Positions 36,101 to 48,400 of a DNA stretch of 64,000 nucleotides are shown piece after piece (the stretch's first letter is position 1; each line of letters begins with the position of its first letter). Origin of the DNA: Chondrilla cf. caribensis (Eukaryota > Porifera > Demospongiae > Chondrillida > Chondrillidae); contig OZ026568.1 in the NCBI GenBank assembly GCA_964020155.1, positions 2,091,320 through 2,155,319 of the forward strand. The letters run 5' to 3'. A program made the translations under genes and the position numbers. The notes beneath the pieces were generated by a model. That model ran no database searches, was not told the DNA's origin, and saw only the letters and a list, made by a program, of their open reading frames with translations.

Positions 36101-39100
36101 ATATATATATATATAAAACGTAAATTAATGAATAACAACAGTCTAGGTACATATATTATGTACTTGTAAGGCAGGGGCTCATTAGGTGAAGACAGATAAC
36201 TTGCCTTGCATTCTTCAATATCACAGTGTATGTTTCCATGTTGAATTTGCCCCAGTCAGCCACAATCATTCGTAGCTGCACAGCAAACAAAGCTGTACTC
36301 ATACCAGAATCAGTTCACAATGATATAGCTGATGCTTGTCTAGGTGTGCCACAACACTGCCCTTTGTGATGTTACCATGGATTTTCCCATTTGAAAAAAA
36401 TTACACCAAGGATCCATTCAACTACCATGTAATACTGATTGGAAACATGAGTTACAAATAAAACACTATGGAATAACTGTTGAATCAGGAGAGAAACGTT
36501 CAGGTTAATTGATCGGTGTCAATGAACTCCTAATCACGGCAACTTATGGATGTCCCATTAACAGCCTTGGAAAGCAGCAATCACGGGAACATTAGTTGAA
36601 ATAGGTAAACCATGGCACTTGTGGTTTATCTATTACTTATCCTACTGTTGCACACCAAACATGTTACTGTACAACTATTACCTATGTAGCATGTATACAT
36701 ATAAAACCATATAAATCCTCTTCAAAGGTTAATTGAAACAGCTAACATGTGTGTTTATATCACAAATGTGAGTATATATTCTCTTCCATTATATCCTACG
36801 TACATGACATGCTACATTATAGTGTGCATACAACTGATACAAGGACACGAGTACACCATCCATGCACAAAAGTGTTGAAGGATACACACGAAGACCTCAA
36901 AAACACCATATGTAGTTCAGTAAGTCTTACCAACAACGATACTTGATCGAATCCAATTTCTCGGTTGTTTTGAAGGACACACTTCATTGTATTGTCTAAT
37001 ACCATGCTATATAAATTCCTACAACAAATTGTCATTATTTTAGATACAGCAATCCTGGTATGAAGCTAAACTGTGTGATGTATACTCACATTGACGGTTT
37101 CATACCACTATCTCTCAGGTTCCATAAGAGATTTGTAAAATCTTCATATTGTTCATGATACAATTTACGTGCTGCTTGCTCAATGGCTGGGGACAGTGTT
37201 GTACGATGATCAATCATTTGTAGCAATACTGCACATGTATGAAATTGACACATTTAACAAGGTGAACTAACATTACTTAGTACCACTAGCCTTGCCAACC
37301 CAACCAAACCTTACCTCCATATATTTGATCTGCCAACCAATAAAATGGCAGAACAAAGATAGGAGGCAAAACTGGGTCCGGTTTATGAGACTGCAGTACC
37401 ACTATAAAATTGCATACAAGTGGGTATATTGGGAAAAATGAACTATACACAGTATACGCACATGTGAACAACCATACCCCCAATGTATGTATGTACAGTA
37501 ACACCTACATATTTAATAAGCCAGAATTATTTCAGGCAATGTTCAGTCTGCATACCCTAGGAGTACATCACATTTGACAAAATCAGTGGTTTGATTTCAA
37601 ATGTGCACATAATTTTGTGCACACATTCAGTAAGATATCACATCTCAAGAGCTCACATTTCTTAGCTAGGCAGTGTAACTCAGCTTGGTGGGTCATTGAT
37701 GAGATCATAATTTCATAAACTCTTTGTGATGTCAAAGGCGAGGACTGTAAATCCCTCCTATTAACTTCAACAAGCCATCTGGCAACACTGTGTAAAGTAG
37801 CAATCACTAAAACAACAGTTTGCAATAGTAAGACAACACATGGGTATGCTAGATCTGCATACATAATAACACATAATAACAATATAATAACACGTAAATA
37901 CGTTATAAACTCCTCAGGACACACTATAATGACCCACAAATCCAGTTCTTGCGATCAAATGTTCTTCCCATTGGGATATGTTTATTACAGTTACACTACT
38001 ACAGCAAACCTAATAAAGCTCAAGAAATGGTTTACATCAAACAGTAATTTCCCATGGGTGTGGATTCATCTGAAGATGTTTCCACTGTATACACATTTCA
38101 CACATCTGTTAATACAACACAACATGCATACATACATACATACGTACCACTGAACATTTTCTGATTGGAATCTTCTCTTTGTGATGGTTTCAGATATACC
38201 TTCTATAGCTCGTATTTTAGCATTTTTCGTGGGCCAATCATGAAACTGGATAAGTTGCAAGACACCTTCTAACTCTTCAACTGTGGGTTCCTTGATTTCA
38301 CAACTCACAGGGTATTCCTAAACAATAACACATGAATTTACACATAATACACAATCGGTAATTTACAAATTCCATAACAAAGATTTCAAAAGTAGATTGT
38401 AAGGATCCTAGCTACAGGCATTATTTCGGTCACCTAATTCAGTGAAATTTTGATGAGGTTTATTAACATCCCAAAATCCAAATGTTTACTATCAACTACA
38501 CGTGTATCCACCAAAGGATACAATTTTATGGAAAACCTCATCAAGTCAGCAGTACAAAATTTTACATGCTACAGAATGCTAGTATTGCATCATGGTCTTT
38601 TAAATCCAGTTTTAGAGTGTAAAATATCTGCATGAACAACCCACAACTCAAATATCATCCAGTTTTGCTTCCTATCATTAGAGTGTAACATGTAATCTTC
38701 CTCTTGAAAAACAGTGCTGTCTTCCCTATCAGTGTTTCTATATTTCCTTCCTGACTGTTTGACAAAACAGACGATGGCATTTTAAGAACCCTAACTGTTT
38801 AAACCCTCATCAATAACTTCTACATAAGGAAAAATGTTTTTACATTGTGTATACTTGTACACACGTACGTACGTACATGCATACATACATGCATACATCA
38901 TGTAGGTAACACTGGGGTACTTTTGGACACTGGAGTGATGTAAGACAGGGGCCCTTAATTAAACAATGACGATGAGCTAATGTTCAGTCGTATACCACTT
39001 GTCAATTCCAATGTATGAATATATTTTTGACGAGCATGCCAATCAAGAACTGAGTATTAAGCTAGTAAAAAGTTCGGTGTCTTAAATTACCCAGTCGGCA

Positions 39101-39235
39101 ATCTCAATCATCCTCGACAATTGCATAAAACGAACATGTTCGGCTAGGCGAAGTCTGACTTACCTGTTCTTTTCGTTTTAACTGCTGATGAAATCTTGCA
39201 ATGTGATTCCGCAGCCGATACCTAACGCCGGCCAT
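30121..39235 (-). CDS. Unrecognised helical-repeat (PPR-like) protein
   Basis: Exons (minus): 39164-39235 (ATG; M-A-G-V-R-Y-R-L-R-N), 38158-38317, 37657-37806, 37315-37401, 37090-37228, 36931-37018, 36205-36275, 36023-36088, 35875-35961, 35603-35777, 35338-35422, 35150-35250, 31823-31917, 31106-31196, about 30992-31021, 30571-30682 and 30121-30301 (stop). They give roughly 590 residues. Phases agree at the joins I checked. Several exons read as paired helices with PPR-like pattern, for example Y-N-Y-L-I-R-S-C-C-T-A-K-D with S-A-M-H-V-L-H-C-A-M, and A-C-Y-R-A-G-Q-A-D-L-A-L-D-V-F. I cannot name it. TOPAZ1, a metazoan germ-cell PPR protein, is one candidate at low confidence. The first residues are not typical of mitochondrial targeting. 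One intron uses a GC donor (after 36205). It shares a 251-bp promoter region with TACC. Confidence 0.7.
32820..34323 (-). pseudogene. DIRS-like retroelement gag-type ORF remnant
   Basis: Three minus-strand coding pieces are separated by stops and a repeat array. 34323-34171 is a Gln-rich coiled coil (L-D-Q-Q-Q-Q-A-Q-A-S-I-L-Q-Q-L). About 33330-33100 contains P-S-I-P-A-D-L-L-N-K-V-L-E-G. 33069-32820 contains Y-L-G-T-V-A-Y-L-A and R-W-N-R-L-D-Q-E-I-W-A-L-A. The order and motifs resemble the gag-like first ORF of tyrosine-recombinase (DIRS/Ngaro) retroelements. That identification is from memory. No RT or recombinase remnant is seen here. It lies within the big intron of the helical-repeat gene, on the same strand. 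Confidence 0.45.
33505..33905. repeat. Degenerate minisatellite, unit about 62-67 bp
   Basis: Recurring landmarks GGAGGACCACAACCACATGC, TAGTAGCAACAAGCAGGC and GATCCCAAGCA-type sequence occur at roughly 63-bp spacing, about six times, with considerable divergence. It interrupts the gag-like remnant. Confidence 0.7.
34675..35090. repeat. Dispersed repeat, copy B (pairs with 19085-19400)
   Basis: Same landmarks in the same order as at 19085-19400, but with a larger central insertion. A pair of internal inverted stretches (AAGTACACTGTGACAATGC near 34797-34815 and GCATTGTCACAGTGTACTT near 34865-34883) gives a hairpin. It lies in an intron of the helical-repeat gene. Confidence 0.65.
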
Positions 39236-39486
39236 TTTACGGTAGGCGAGACCACGAAATAGAAAGCGCGGGACAGTTAGGGTTCAAACTGAGTCTACAA
39301 TACTTGAAATACTCTGACGAAATACTGGGACTCCTAGTGAGTAAAGTGGCTTTTCGCTAGGTTTTTAGTGGTATGTTGTGTCCTATCGATTGATTCAATT
39401 GTATGTGTATCCTACGTTTCGGTAACATGTCGTATATGGGCACCACCACTTTTATACGTTGGCGAATTATGTAGACTGACATTTTT
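39236..39486. promoter_or_regulatory. Bidirectional promoter region between the helical-repeat gene and TACC
   Basis: Only 251 bp separate the two head-to-head start codons, so both promoters must overlap or lie in the 5' UTRs. I see no clear TATA box. CpG is more frequent than in the introns (ACCACGAAATAGAAAGCGCG near 39250). The role is inferred from gene arrangement. Confidence 0.5.
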
Positions 39487-42400
39487 ATGATTATATTTTC
39501 AGTGAATTCAGCTTCAGACTTTCAGCCTTTCGAAAGGGTTTCTGAAATAGGGTTTGAAAACACACTACCCATCCTTTCTCCTAACAAGCAACAAACAGTC
39601 ACCCAGACGGAGCCCGTTTCCCCCTTAAAGCCTTCTCAGAAACTCAACAGGATGAATGACGTGAGTATGTTGTGTGTGGCAGTCGCTGGTTTCAAATTTA
39701 GTCATATCTAGTAAATTCGTACGTATGTACGTAGGTAAAAACTGTTTACTAAGTGTATATGAGCCTTTGAGCGGACAGCTCCCGTACACAGTGCTTACAT
39801 ATACCTCTGTAGTTTATCTCATTACGGTTGAAGGGAGTCTAATGTCTTAGTTTTAATGTGCAAGTGTGGTTTTAATGTTTAGCTTGAAGGATTACAGATG
39901 AATACTTAGCCACAAGGTTGGCCTTCATTGATTTTACTATTAATTATCAACTGAGGTAGTAAAATGTCTTTTATTGATTTGTTGTGTTTGGATTTGGCTG
40001 CTTTTTGGGGGGGGGGGAGGGGGAGGGCAGTCTACAGACCTTTGTGAGTGTTTTTAAACAAGTATTGATTTATGGGCCAACATAGAGAAGTCCTCCAGGT
40101 AGACAAATGTCTAGATGGTCTATCATGATAGGACTGCTTTTTGTCTTGTTCCAGTTCAACTTCTGTCATCTTGTTAGTTGAGGCAGTGTACCTCTGTCAG
40201 CCATGCAATCGCTGTTGTTCAAATTTTCATTGGTGTTCTTCTTAACTCTAGGTGGAACATTTTGTGAAGAAATGTCATACGTACTTCAACCCCATTATAC
40301 TGTTTACTACTAGCTTTGTACAAATGCACATTAGTGAGCTCAGACAAGCCCCCCAGACTTTGTTTGAACTAGTTGTCTACCTACAACACAATTATTCCAC
40401 TTACAGGTGTTCCTTATATTAAGTATTCGTGTATGCTTGTACATCTCTTTTAGGCTTTAGACCCTCCCCCAATGAAATGGGAGCACATCAGAGAACTAGA
40501 TGATGATGAAAAATGGTATGAGAGAACACAGGTGATCACTAAGCAGGAACATCAATTCTATATTCACTGTGCTAAGGTACGATTGTACATTATGTACGTA
40601 TATCCAACACATACATATGTAGGCCTATGTATATCTGTTATTTATTATGTACAGTATATTGCAACTTATGTATTTAGCCCCCTTTGTGGAAATTGATCCA
40701 AGATGCCAGGGAAGTCATTTAGTATGTTTCTGTCTGTTGATATAATAAATGAAGTATACCCCCAGGCCCCCTAAGTGTTGAATAACATGTATTAAATAAC
40801 TGAGCTCATGTTAAAATATGATTTCACTGGTATGTGAATTGTCTAATGTCCTAAATATGTACGGTCAATATTCAGTTACACCTGCACTTACCTAATTTGT
40901 GTATGCATTACTTTGATATGATTAGAGAATTTGAGGAAGTAAAGGGAGGGAAAAGAATCTGCACCTATGTATACAGTTTGTTATGTACTCTTAGTTTTTT
41001 ATATCTACTTTTCGAGTGTTCCTTATTCCTGAGTTCATCCAAAGTGTAAAATTTTCTTTCCTAGGAATTTCTGGAGGACCTTCTCTTTGAAGTGACAGAA
41101 AACGTAGATAAAATGTGCGTATATGAAGTGGTGAGGATCTTTAATTACTTGTGCATGGTTGTGTTATATCATCCCAGTCATGAAAAATGTATTTGTGACA
41201 ACTTAAGCCCTCCACTTTTTGGTAGTGATGCCCAAAATTTTTCGGACACACAAAAGTTTGTGATGTATGGTAGTTTCAATTGTTTTTATATACGATGTCC
41301 CTAGGCCATCGGAAGAGAAAAATGAGGAATACAAATATATGGAGGACTTCACTGATGAAGACTTCACTGCAGGTGGGTACTGTTGCTACTGATAAGAACA
41401 ATGCATAGTGTGTGATATTTAAGGAGGCACATAATGCATACTGCATATGCATTTCATGCAGCGCATATAATGAGTAGGGGTTATGTCCTGGTGTATGTGT
41501 CTGTACGTTTGTGATTGAGTCATTGGCTTCCAATTTGCTCAATGCATTGATGTGATTGATAAGTGGAGGTACACATGTGTGCAGATTGATCTAACACGTG
41601 TGCTATGATTTGTACGTATGTATGCTCTCAGGTAATAACTTGGATGTTGAGTACTTGGAGAAACACACTGGATCATCATCAGATTTCAAAGTTAGGGAAA
41701 GAAATTTGTTTATTTGTATCACGTAACTGCCAATCTGAAGCTCCTGTAATGTATCAGTATCACACGTGCTATAGTACTCCCTGGATATAATTAAAAGTGT
41801 GATAATTCTGTCACAATCCAGTTACATGATCACAATTATGTATATTCTTGTTCACATGACAACATTATACAGTAATCCTCTTCGGTAATCCTTTGATCTA
41901 GTTATTTTTGTGACAGTGACTCACACAAATAACTTTTAGGAGCAAAGGTTTATGTATGAATCTCTACTCTTGGGGCTACAACATATAGATACCATGTACA
42001 TATAATATTATTATGTATATACGTATGTAATACGTAGTTGTACCACCTTTCACCTTGGGCTCCACCTTCAGGTCTATCTAGTCTATAAAATTCCCACGTA
42101 CACTGTAGAAAGGTGCTACAACTTGTATCCCAGCAAGGATGAGAATAGGCCTGAATTTGAAGTGCTAATCAATTAATACACTGTCTTCTGGATATAGACA
42201 CACAACTGAACCTTTAACCCTTTTCCGGTCGCGTTGCGATTTTTCGCGGTACTGCTCCCGGTCGCCAGCCACTTTAGTGGCGTAAACATTCAAGTTGTTG
42301 TAACCTTCAATAAGACGCTCATCGACTGTTTATTGGTTATAAAAATGAAAATGATTCCTTTTTCTATCGGTTGGTTTCGAAGTTGTACCTCGGCGATATG

Positions 42401-45400
42401 AAAAGGCTTAGAAACGATGCCGTTTATCGAACGATATTTATACGCAAGGATATATAGGAACGCAAGCCGCGTTTCATTTCCATTTGGTACGTTTAGATGA
42501 TGAAAACGAAGCTTATTCGACCTAATTTATTATCTATTGAAGCGTTCATGGCGTAAAAAGCTTGTTTGAGAACTATATCAAGCAGAATTCTGGCATAATT
42601 CGATAGGTTTTTAAGTTCCCGCCATTTTAGTTTTATGCGTTCCGTAACATTTTCCGTGTATTCCTACGTATAACTTCGTATATTGCAAAATTTTTTTCGC
42701 TCAAAACCGACTTTCTCTAAATCGTATTTGCTTCAAACTGTACAAAAACCTTTATTTAAGTCGTATAAACTATCCATGATATTCTCAATATAAAATGAAA
42801 ATGTATAGTGCGCGCGACCGGGAGTTACGTGAGCCACTTAAGTGGCTTGTGACCGGCAAAGGGTTAATCTTGCCTTACACTGATATGCAAGTACGTATTC
42901 ATGCATTATATTTACATACGTATGTGCATGCATAATATATGTATACATGTATCAAAGCTCCTCTTGTAATAACTTATGTACAAAGTCCAATAGACTGTAA
43001 ATATGCATCATATGTACGTACATATGTTGGTCTTTTATGGCAAATTTTATGTTGCAGTATTGCGTACATATGTATGTATGAAACATTTTCAAAATTTTGC
43101 ATTTTTCTCAAATTATTGTTTGGATGTACGTAGGTGATTTGTATTTTTATTCTCCTCTGTAACAGGAAAGTGCTTTTGCCAGGCAGTCCCTATATGTGAA
43201 GTTCGATCCTCTGATAGATGCAAATCCTCCTGTCAGTCAGCCTCCTGTTATTAAGGCACCCCCAAAGAACAAACTTGCGTTAGTTAAAAATGTCTAGAAT
43301 TGATCGGTGTGTTAAATGCCATGAATGACATGTTAGAGATTCTCATGAATTTATGATAGCTGATAATATGCATAACATACATAAGTAAATTGAGTCAGCT
43401 TATCATCTTATTCATGTATTTATGCACATTTTCATTCCACAGAAATGACTTGCTAGTACTGGATACACCTCCTCCCATCCAATCGAAACAAAAAGCTTCA
43501 AAGGTTCACTTTGGTGCTGTAAATGAGTATGAACATTTTTCAGATATTCCTGAGTCTAATACAGTAAGTCCATATGTATGTACGTATGTACATATACACA
43601 TTCATATGTTTATCTGTGTACATACAGTACAATATGATGCATATGCATTGGAATAGACAATGTATGTATTGACAATAGTTTAATAATATGATTCTTACAT
43701 ACAGGCTAGCACTAAATCGCCTTCGTATAGAACAGACAGCTCTGATACTGATCCAAGCATTTCGAAATATCACATGGATGATCAATGTTTGGGTACATCC
43801 AATGAGGAATTAGTGAAGGTTGGAGTTTGTTTGTAGCTGATGTAATTGAACGTACATACGTACATACAGTACTGATTGAAAGTAATGACATCAAAACTCA
43901 GGGGCCATGTTACATATGTACATGTATCCTGGTTGAAGGTAACATCAAAGGAACCGACTTAAGTACATTTCCAATGTACTAGCTCAGAACGGATGAAGTT
44001 GATACACTTTTCGACAAATCCTGATTAAGTTGATACACTTTTCGACAAATCCTGATTAATTTGATACACTTTTTGACAAAATGTAATTAGTTCTGAGTTG
44101 CCAGGATACATAATAGATAAATCCCTCCTTGGGTTGGACACATGGGAAATTGTACTCATTGCAAAGACTAATTGACCTCGGGCTGCGCCCTCGGTCAATT
44201 AGTCTTTGCAATGAGTACATTTCCCATGTACCAACCCAAGGAGGGATTTATCTACTACGTACGTATGTACATCATAAGGTTATGTGGTATGTCCCTTGTA
44301 AACAACATCCTCGTAAACAATTAATCAAAAGTGTCTGTATATCTGCTACAGCCCACCCAAAAGTACTTTAGCTATTACATGTATGTGTCCGTACGTATAT
44401 ACACACGTATGTACTTTCTTGTAATGTTTATATACAGTTTGTACATATTTTGTATTCGTATGTACGTATGTGCATGTTACATACATATGTATATACATGA
44501 TGAAAGTGACAGGATTCAGCAAGTTTCTTGAACATTTAATCCTAAAGACTAAATGTTCATTGATGCAGTTAGGAGTTTTGTCTATAAGTACTATGTGCCA
44601 AATCATGATTCCCTAGGGACACTCTTGGAATTGTAGTTGGGTACTCCTTATAACAATGATAATCATATCAGGTACTGTGCATGTGGTTCCATTATCAAAT
44701 GATCAATCCTTTTGGTATAGTACAGTGGTGATTGAAAGTAATAACCTTGTCAGTTTGCAAGTACCTTGGGAGGCCTCACATCTGCTCAATGCTTGTTATC
44801 ACAACCACGTATCACATTAACACTTATTAACACTAACAATGTGGGACCACCATAGCCTATGAATGATAGGAACAATGTAGTCATAGCTCAATTTAAATGT
44901 GCAAAAGATGCCTATGTGAGCCAAAGGATCGTTTCTTGAAAAGCGAAAGCCATAACGCCCAGCAAAATCCTTCGAATTTTGCATGAAGAAGATATAGCTA
45001 CAGCAATGTCTGTGCGCTAAGAGGCCAATCAAGGTTCTGAGGAAATCTTTGCTCGTAAAGAACATTGTAAATTATCAAACTAAGTTAAATATACTTGGAC
45101 CAATGTTCAAGAGAATGACTAACGTGTTTCCTAAGGAGCTATCATGCCTATATCGAGCCATTTAACCTTAATAGATTTCGAAGCGTTTGCAGTCTAAATT
45201 CTCTGTAACAAATCACCTCGATTACAATTAGCGCCTTCAACGTATGTACCTGTGTACCAGGGTTGACTATGGATGTTGTATGGACGTGTTAAGTATGGTT
45301 TACTTATGTGTTGATACCTACGTACATGCTACATACATACTCGCTACGTAAGGGTTGTTAAATTTCTATAGAGAGTGATAATTGTTGGGAATATTGCTCT

Positions 45401-48400
45401 CACATGCCCTTTCTAGTGTGGGAGATCCAGAAACCTTACACGGTGAGAAGAGTAACGCACCTACATAATGTACGGGTTAGGTACGTGTTGACTACCTGCG
45501 GTCCAGGGTACAGGTGTGCCTGTAGTACGTTCAATTTTTTTATTGAAAGTACCATGTATCTTCATCTGTATGTATGTACGTACATGCATATGGGTATGTA
45601 CATTCTTTGAATATTTAATTTTTATATATATTTAGGTATTAAAGTTCACAGAAGCTGATGTTGCCAGACAAATAGAAGAGAGCTTAAGTGAAGAAAAATT
45701 GAAGGTCAGGATTATCTAACATTACACAGAACACAGATACATGTGCGTGTTACTGTCATCTGCTCCTCACCTTGATTTCACTCAATTCACATGAAAAATG
45801 ATAGAACCAATGTTGCATCAAATTTAAAATCTCAAAGTATTATTTGAGACATTTTAGTGAAATTCGTCTGACAATGTTGCATTTCAAATACTGTGACAAG
45901 CATGTTTTCCATCTTATTGACACTCCACAGTCAGCTTCTGTGCAAAAACAAATTCATCTTGGCTACAAAAACAAGCTAAAAGCTTTAGAAGAAGAAAAGG
46001 AAGCTTATAGGAGCCAGAGTGCTTTGGTGGTTGGGGAAAGAGAGGGATTACAAATTGAACTAGATAAATGGAAGTAAGAAAATTCAAATGTGTGTGATTA
46101 TCAAGTACTCGTATGCTAGTGTCAGTTGTGTACTTGTCCAGGTTTAGGAATTGTATCTGAAATGTTTGAATCATGCATATTATGCACATATATAATGTAA
46201 TGTTCACTATAAAATATCACTATTACACATTGATGTATGTACGTATGTACTCTAGGTCACTATCAACTGTGGCTGTGTCATCTCCCTTGGGTTTGGCAGG
46301 TACTGTTACAACAATAGTACTGCTGTTTACATACAATGTACTTGTCATGTTTCAAGGACTTTTGTTCCCTTTTTAGAGAAAAATGCTGAATTAAAAAGAA
46401 ATATCGATCAAATGCAGAAACAACGAGATCAGGTCTGTTGCCATAGAGTTGTAGGTGTACGTGCCTATACTTTGTGTGCATGCACGTACGTACCTTACAT
46501 ATTGTGGCATAATGTGTATTTTATATTACGTACATAGTGTAGTGGAATGAAATCAACTAATGAACCTAATCATACTGATTTATAGTGAATATACGTATGT
46601 GTGTGTATGTCTGTATAGTGTAGCCTGACAGTTAGCTAGCACTTTATCACTACTGTGTGTACATGGGGAAGTTATGAACTGTAGAAGTTTACTGACATGT
46701 ACAGTGATGGAGTTTTGAGGTAAAATGTATAGATATGTATTGTACGTACATACGTATGTGAATATTAAAATATAAATACACCTGTCTGAACAGGTATATA
46801 GTAGAACTAGGACTTAAAAGTAGATGTTTCAGTTTGTGATGTTACGTTTATCACTAATTCTGTACTAAATTACATAAATGTACTATTATGTATGAATTTG
46901 GATCAATATTTGAGGAATGAATGGATATAATTATATGTACCCCGATGTGTGGGCGTTTTCAATCAACTACAAAAGCGCTGACAGGAGTACATTCGCTATG
47001 TACTGGGGTACATTTGTGATGTACCCCGGTTTTTGTAAGTGGCATTATTTAATCTAACAAGCTTCGGTAGTTACTGAGCGAACGACGAAATTCGCCGAAC
47101 CCACGAGCCTCGGAATATTTACTGAGCGAACGAGGAAGCTTGCCGAACCCAAAAGTCTCAGAATATTTTCCGAACGAACCAGGGGAATTTGCCAAACACA
47201 CGAACCTTAAAATATTGCCGGAACCAAGAGCCTTAGAATATCTACAGAACGAACGAACGAACGAAATAGGAAACTTGCCAAAACAACGAGCCTTGGAATA
47301 TCTACAGAACAAACGAACGAACGAAATAGGAAACTTGCCAAAACAACGAGCCTTGGAATATGTACAGAACGAACGAACGAACGAAATAGAAAACTTGCCA
47401 AAACAACGAGCCTTGGAATATCTACAGAACGAACGAACGAACGAAGTAGGAAACTTGCCAAAACAACGAGCCTTGGAGTATTAACTTTACTGAACGAAAG
47501 AGGAAACTTGCTGAAACGAGTCTGAGGATAAAATTTACCGAACGTATGACGATTGCTGCAGTGTTATTAGGCCTTCTTGCTGCTCTTTGTTGAAAACCTC
47601 AATCGATAGGCCTACCTTTCCTTATAAATGAATGTGCCTACGGGGTACATACTAGTTATACCCCGCTTTCGTTGTGTACTGTGCGGATGCACTAAGTGTT
47701 AGGAATAGATTAGCCTCGGGCTGTGCCCTCAGTCAATCTATTCCTAACACTTAGTACATCCGCACAGTACACACCGAAAGCGGGGTATAACTACTACACA
47801 TAATTGAAAGCACCTATGTATGTACATGTATTACATGTAATAGTTATACCCTGCGTTTGGTCGGTACATGGCAAATTTACTAAGGGGTACTTTCTGGATC
47901 AATGAGCCTCCGACCATTTACTGTATGCATGACAACTGTTGCAACTTTAGGAAGTCTATTAATTTATGTATATCAATCACTTGAAAACTGGGGTATATCA
48001 CTAATAAGGTCAGTGTTGTACATTGTGAATATACTCAAGTCATTCCCTTTGATCTCAGGAGACAATATCACCTTTTGGCATACATGTGCCTCATACTGTG
48101 TACGTACGTATACTATGGGTACTATAGGTGAAAATTATTGTGTACTCTGACCAAGTGCAACATAATGTACCTACGTACATACGTATGTACATAATTGTGT
48201 TTCTGTTGTTTGACTTCTTTTTTGTTAAGGCGTTGTCAGATTATGAGGCACTTGAAAAATCCTTTGGAGAATTTCACAATAGGTATTTCAAGCTCAAGGA
48301 GTGCTCTGAGGCCTACAAAAAGGTACTATGTACTTATGTGCATGAATTTAATAATATTATTATTGTCCATCTAAGCCTAAGTACACATACGTACATGCAA

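Noticed and set aside
43166..43297. TACC ending at the TAG after 43278
   Set aside because: A GTTAGT donor at 43279 joins in phase to 43443, and the TACC coiled-coil domain continues downstream. The TAG lies in the intron.
44174..44196. GC-rich hairpin tip as an RNA gene or bacterial-type terminator
   Set aside because: It is the centre of a 140-bp foldback shared with another foldback. No tRNA cloverleaf or Pol III boxes are seen, and terminators of this kind do not apply in a eukaryote.
44817..45065. 82-codon minus-strand open frame
   Set aside because: Looks protein-like in places, but it lies in a TACC intron with no splice partner or recognised motif. More likely transposon debris.
47220..47480. 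Possible CRISPR-like regular repeats
   Set aside because: The units are contiguous without unique spacers and the genome is animal. It is a minisatellite in a transposon.
47140..47484. 114-codon repetitive open frame (plus) and its minus-strand counterpart
   Set aside because: It is created by a 60-bp tandem array, which keeps any stop-free register open. There is no start context or homology.
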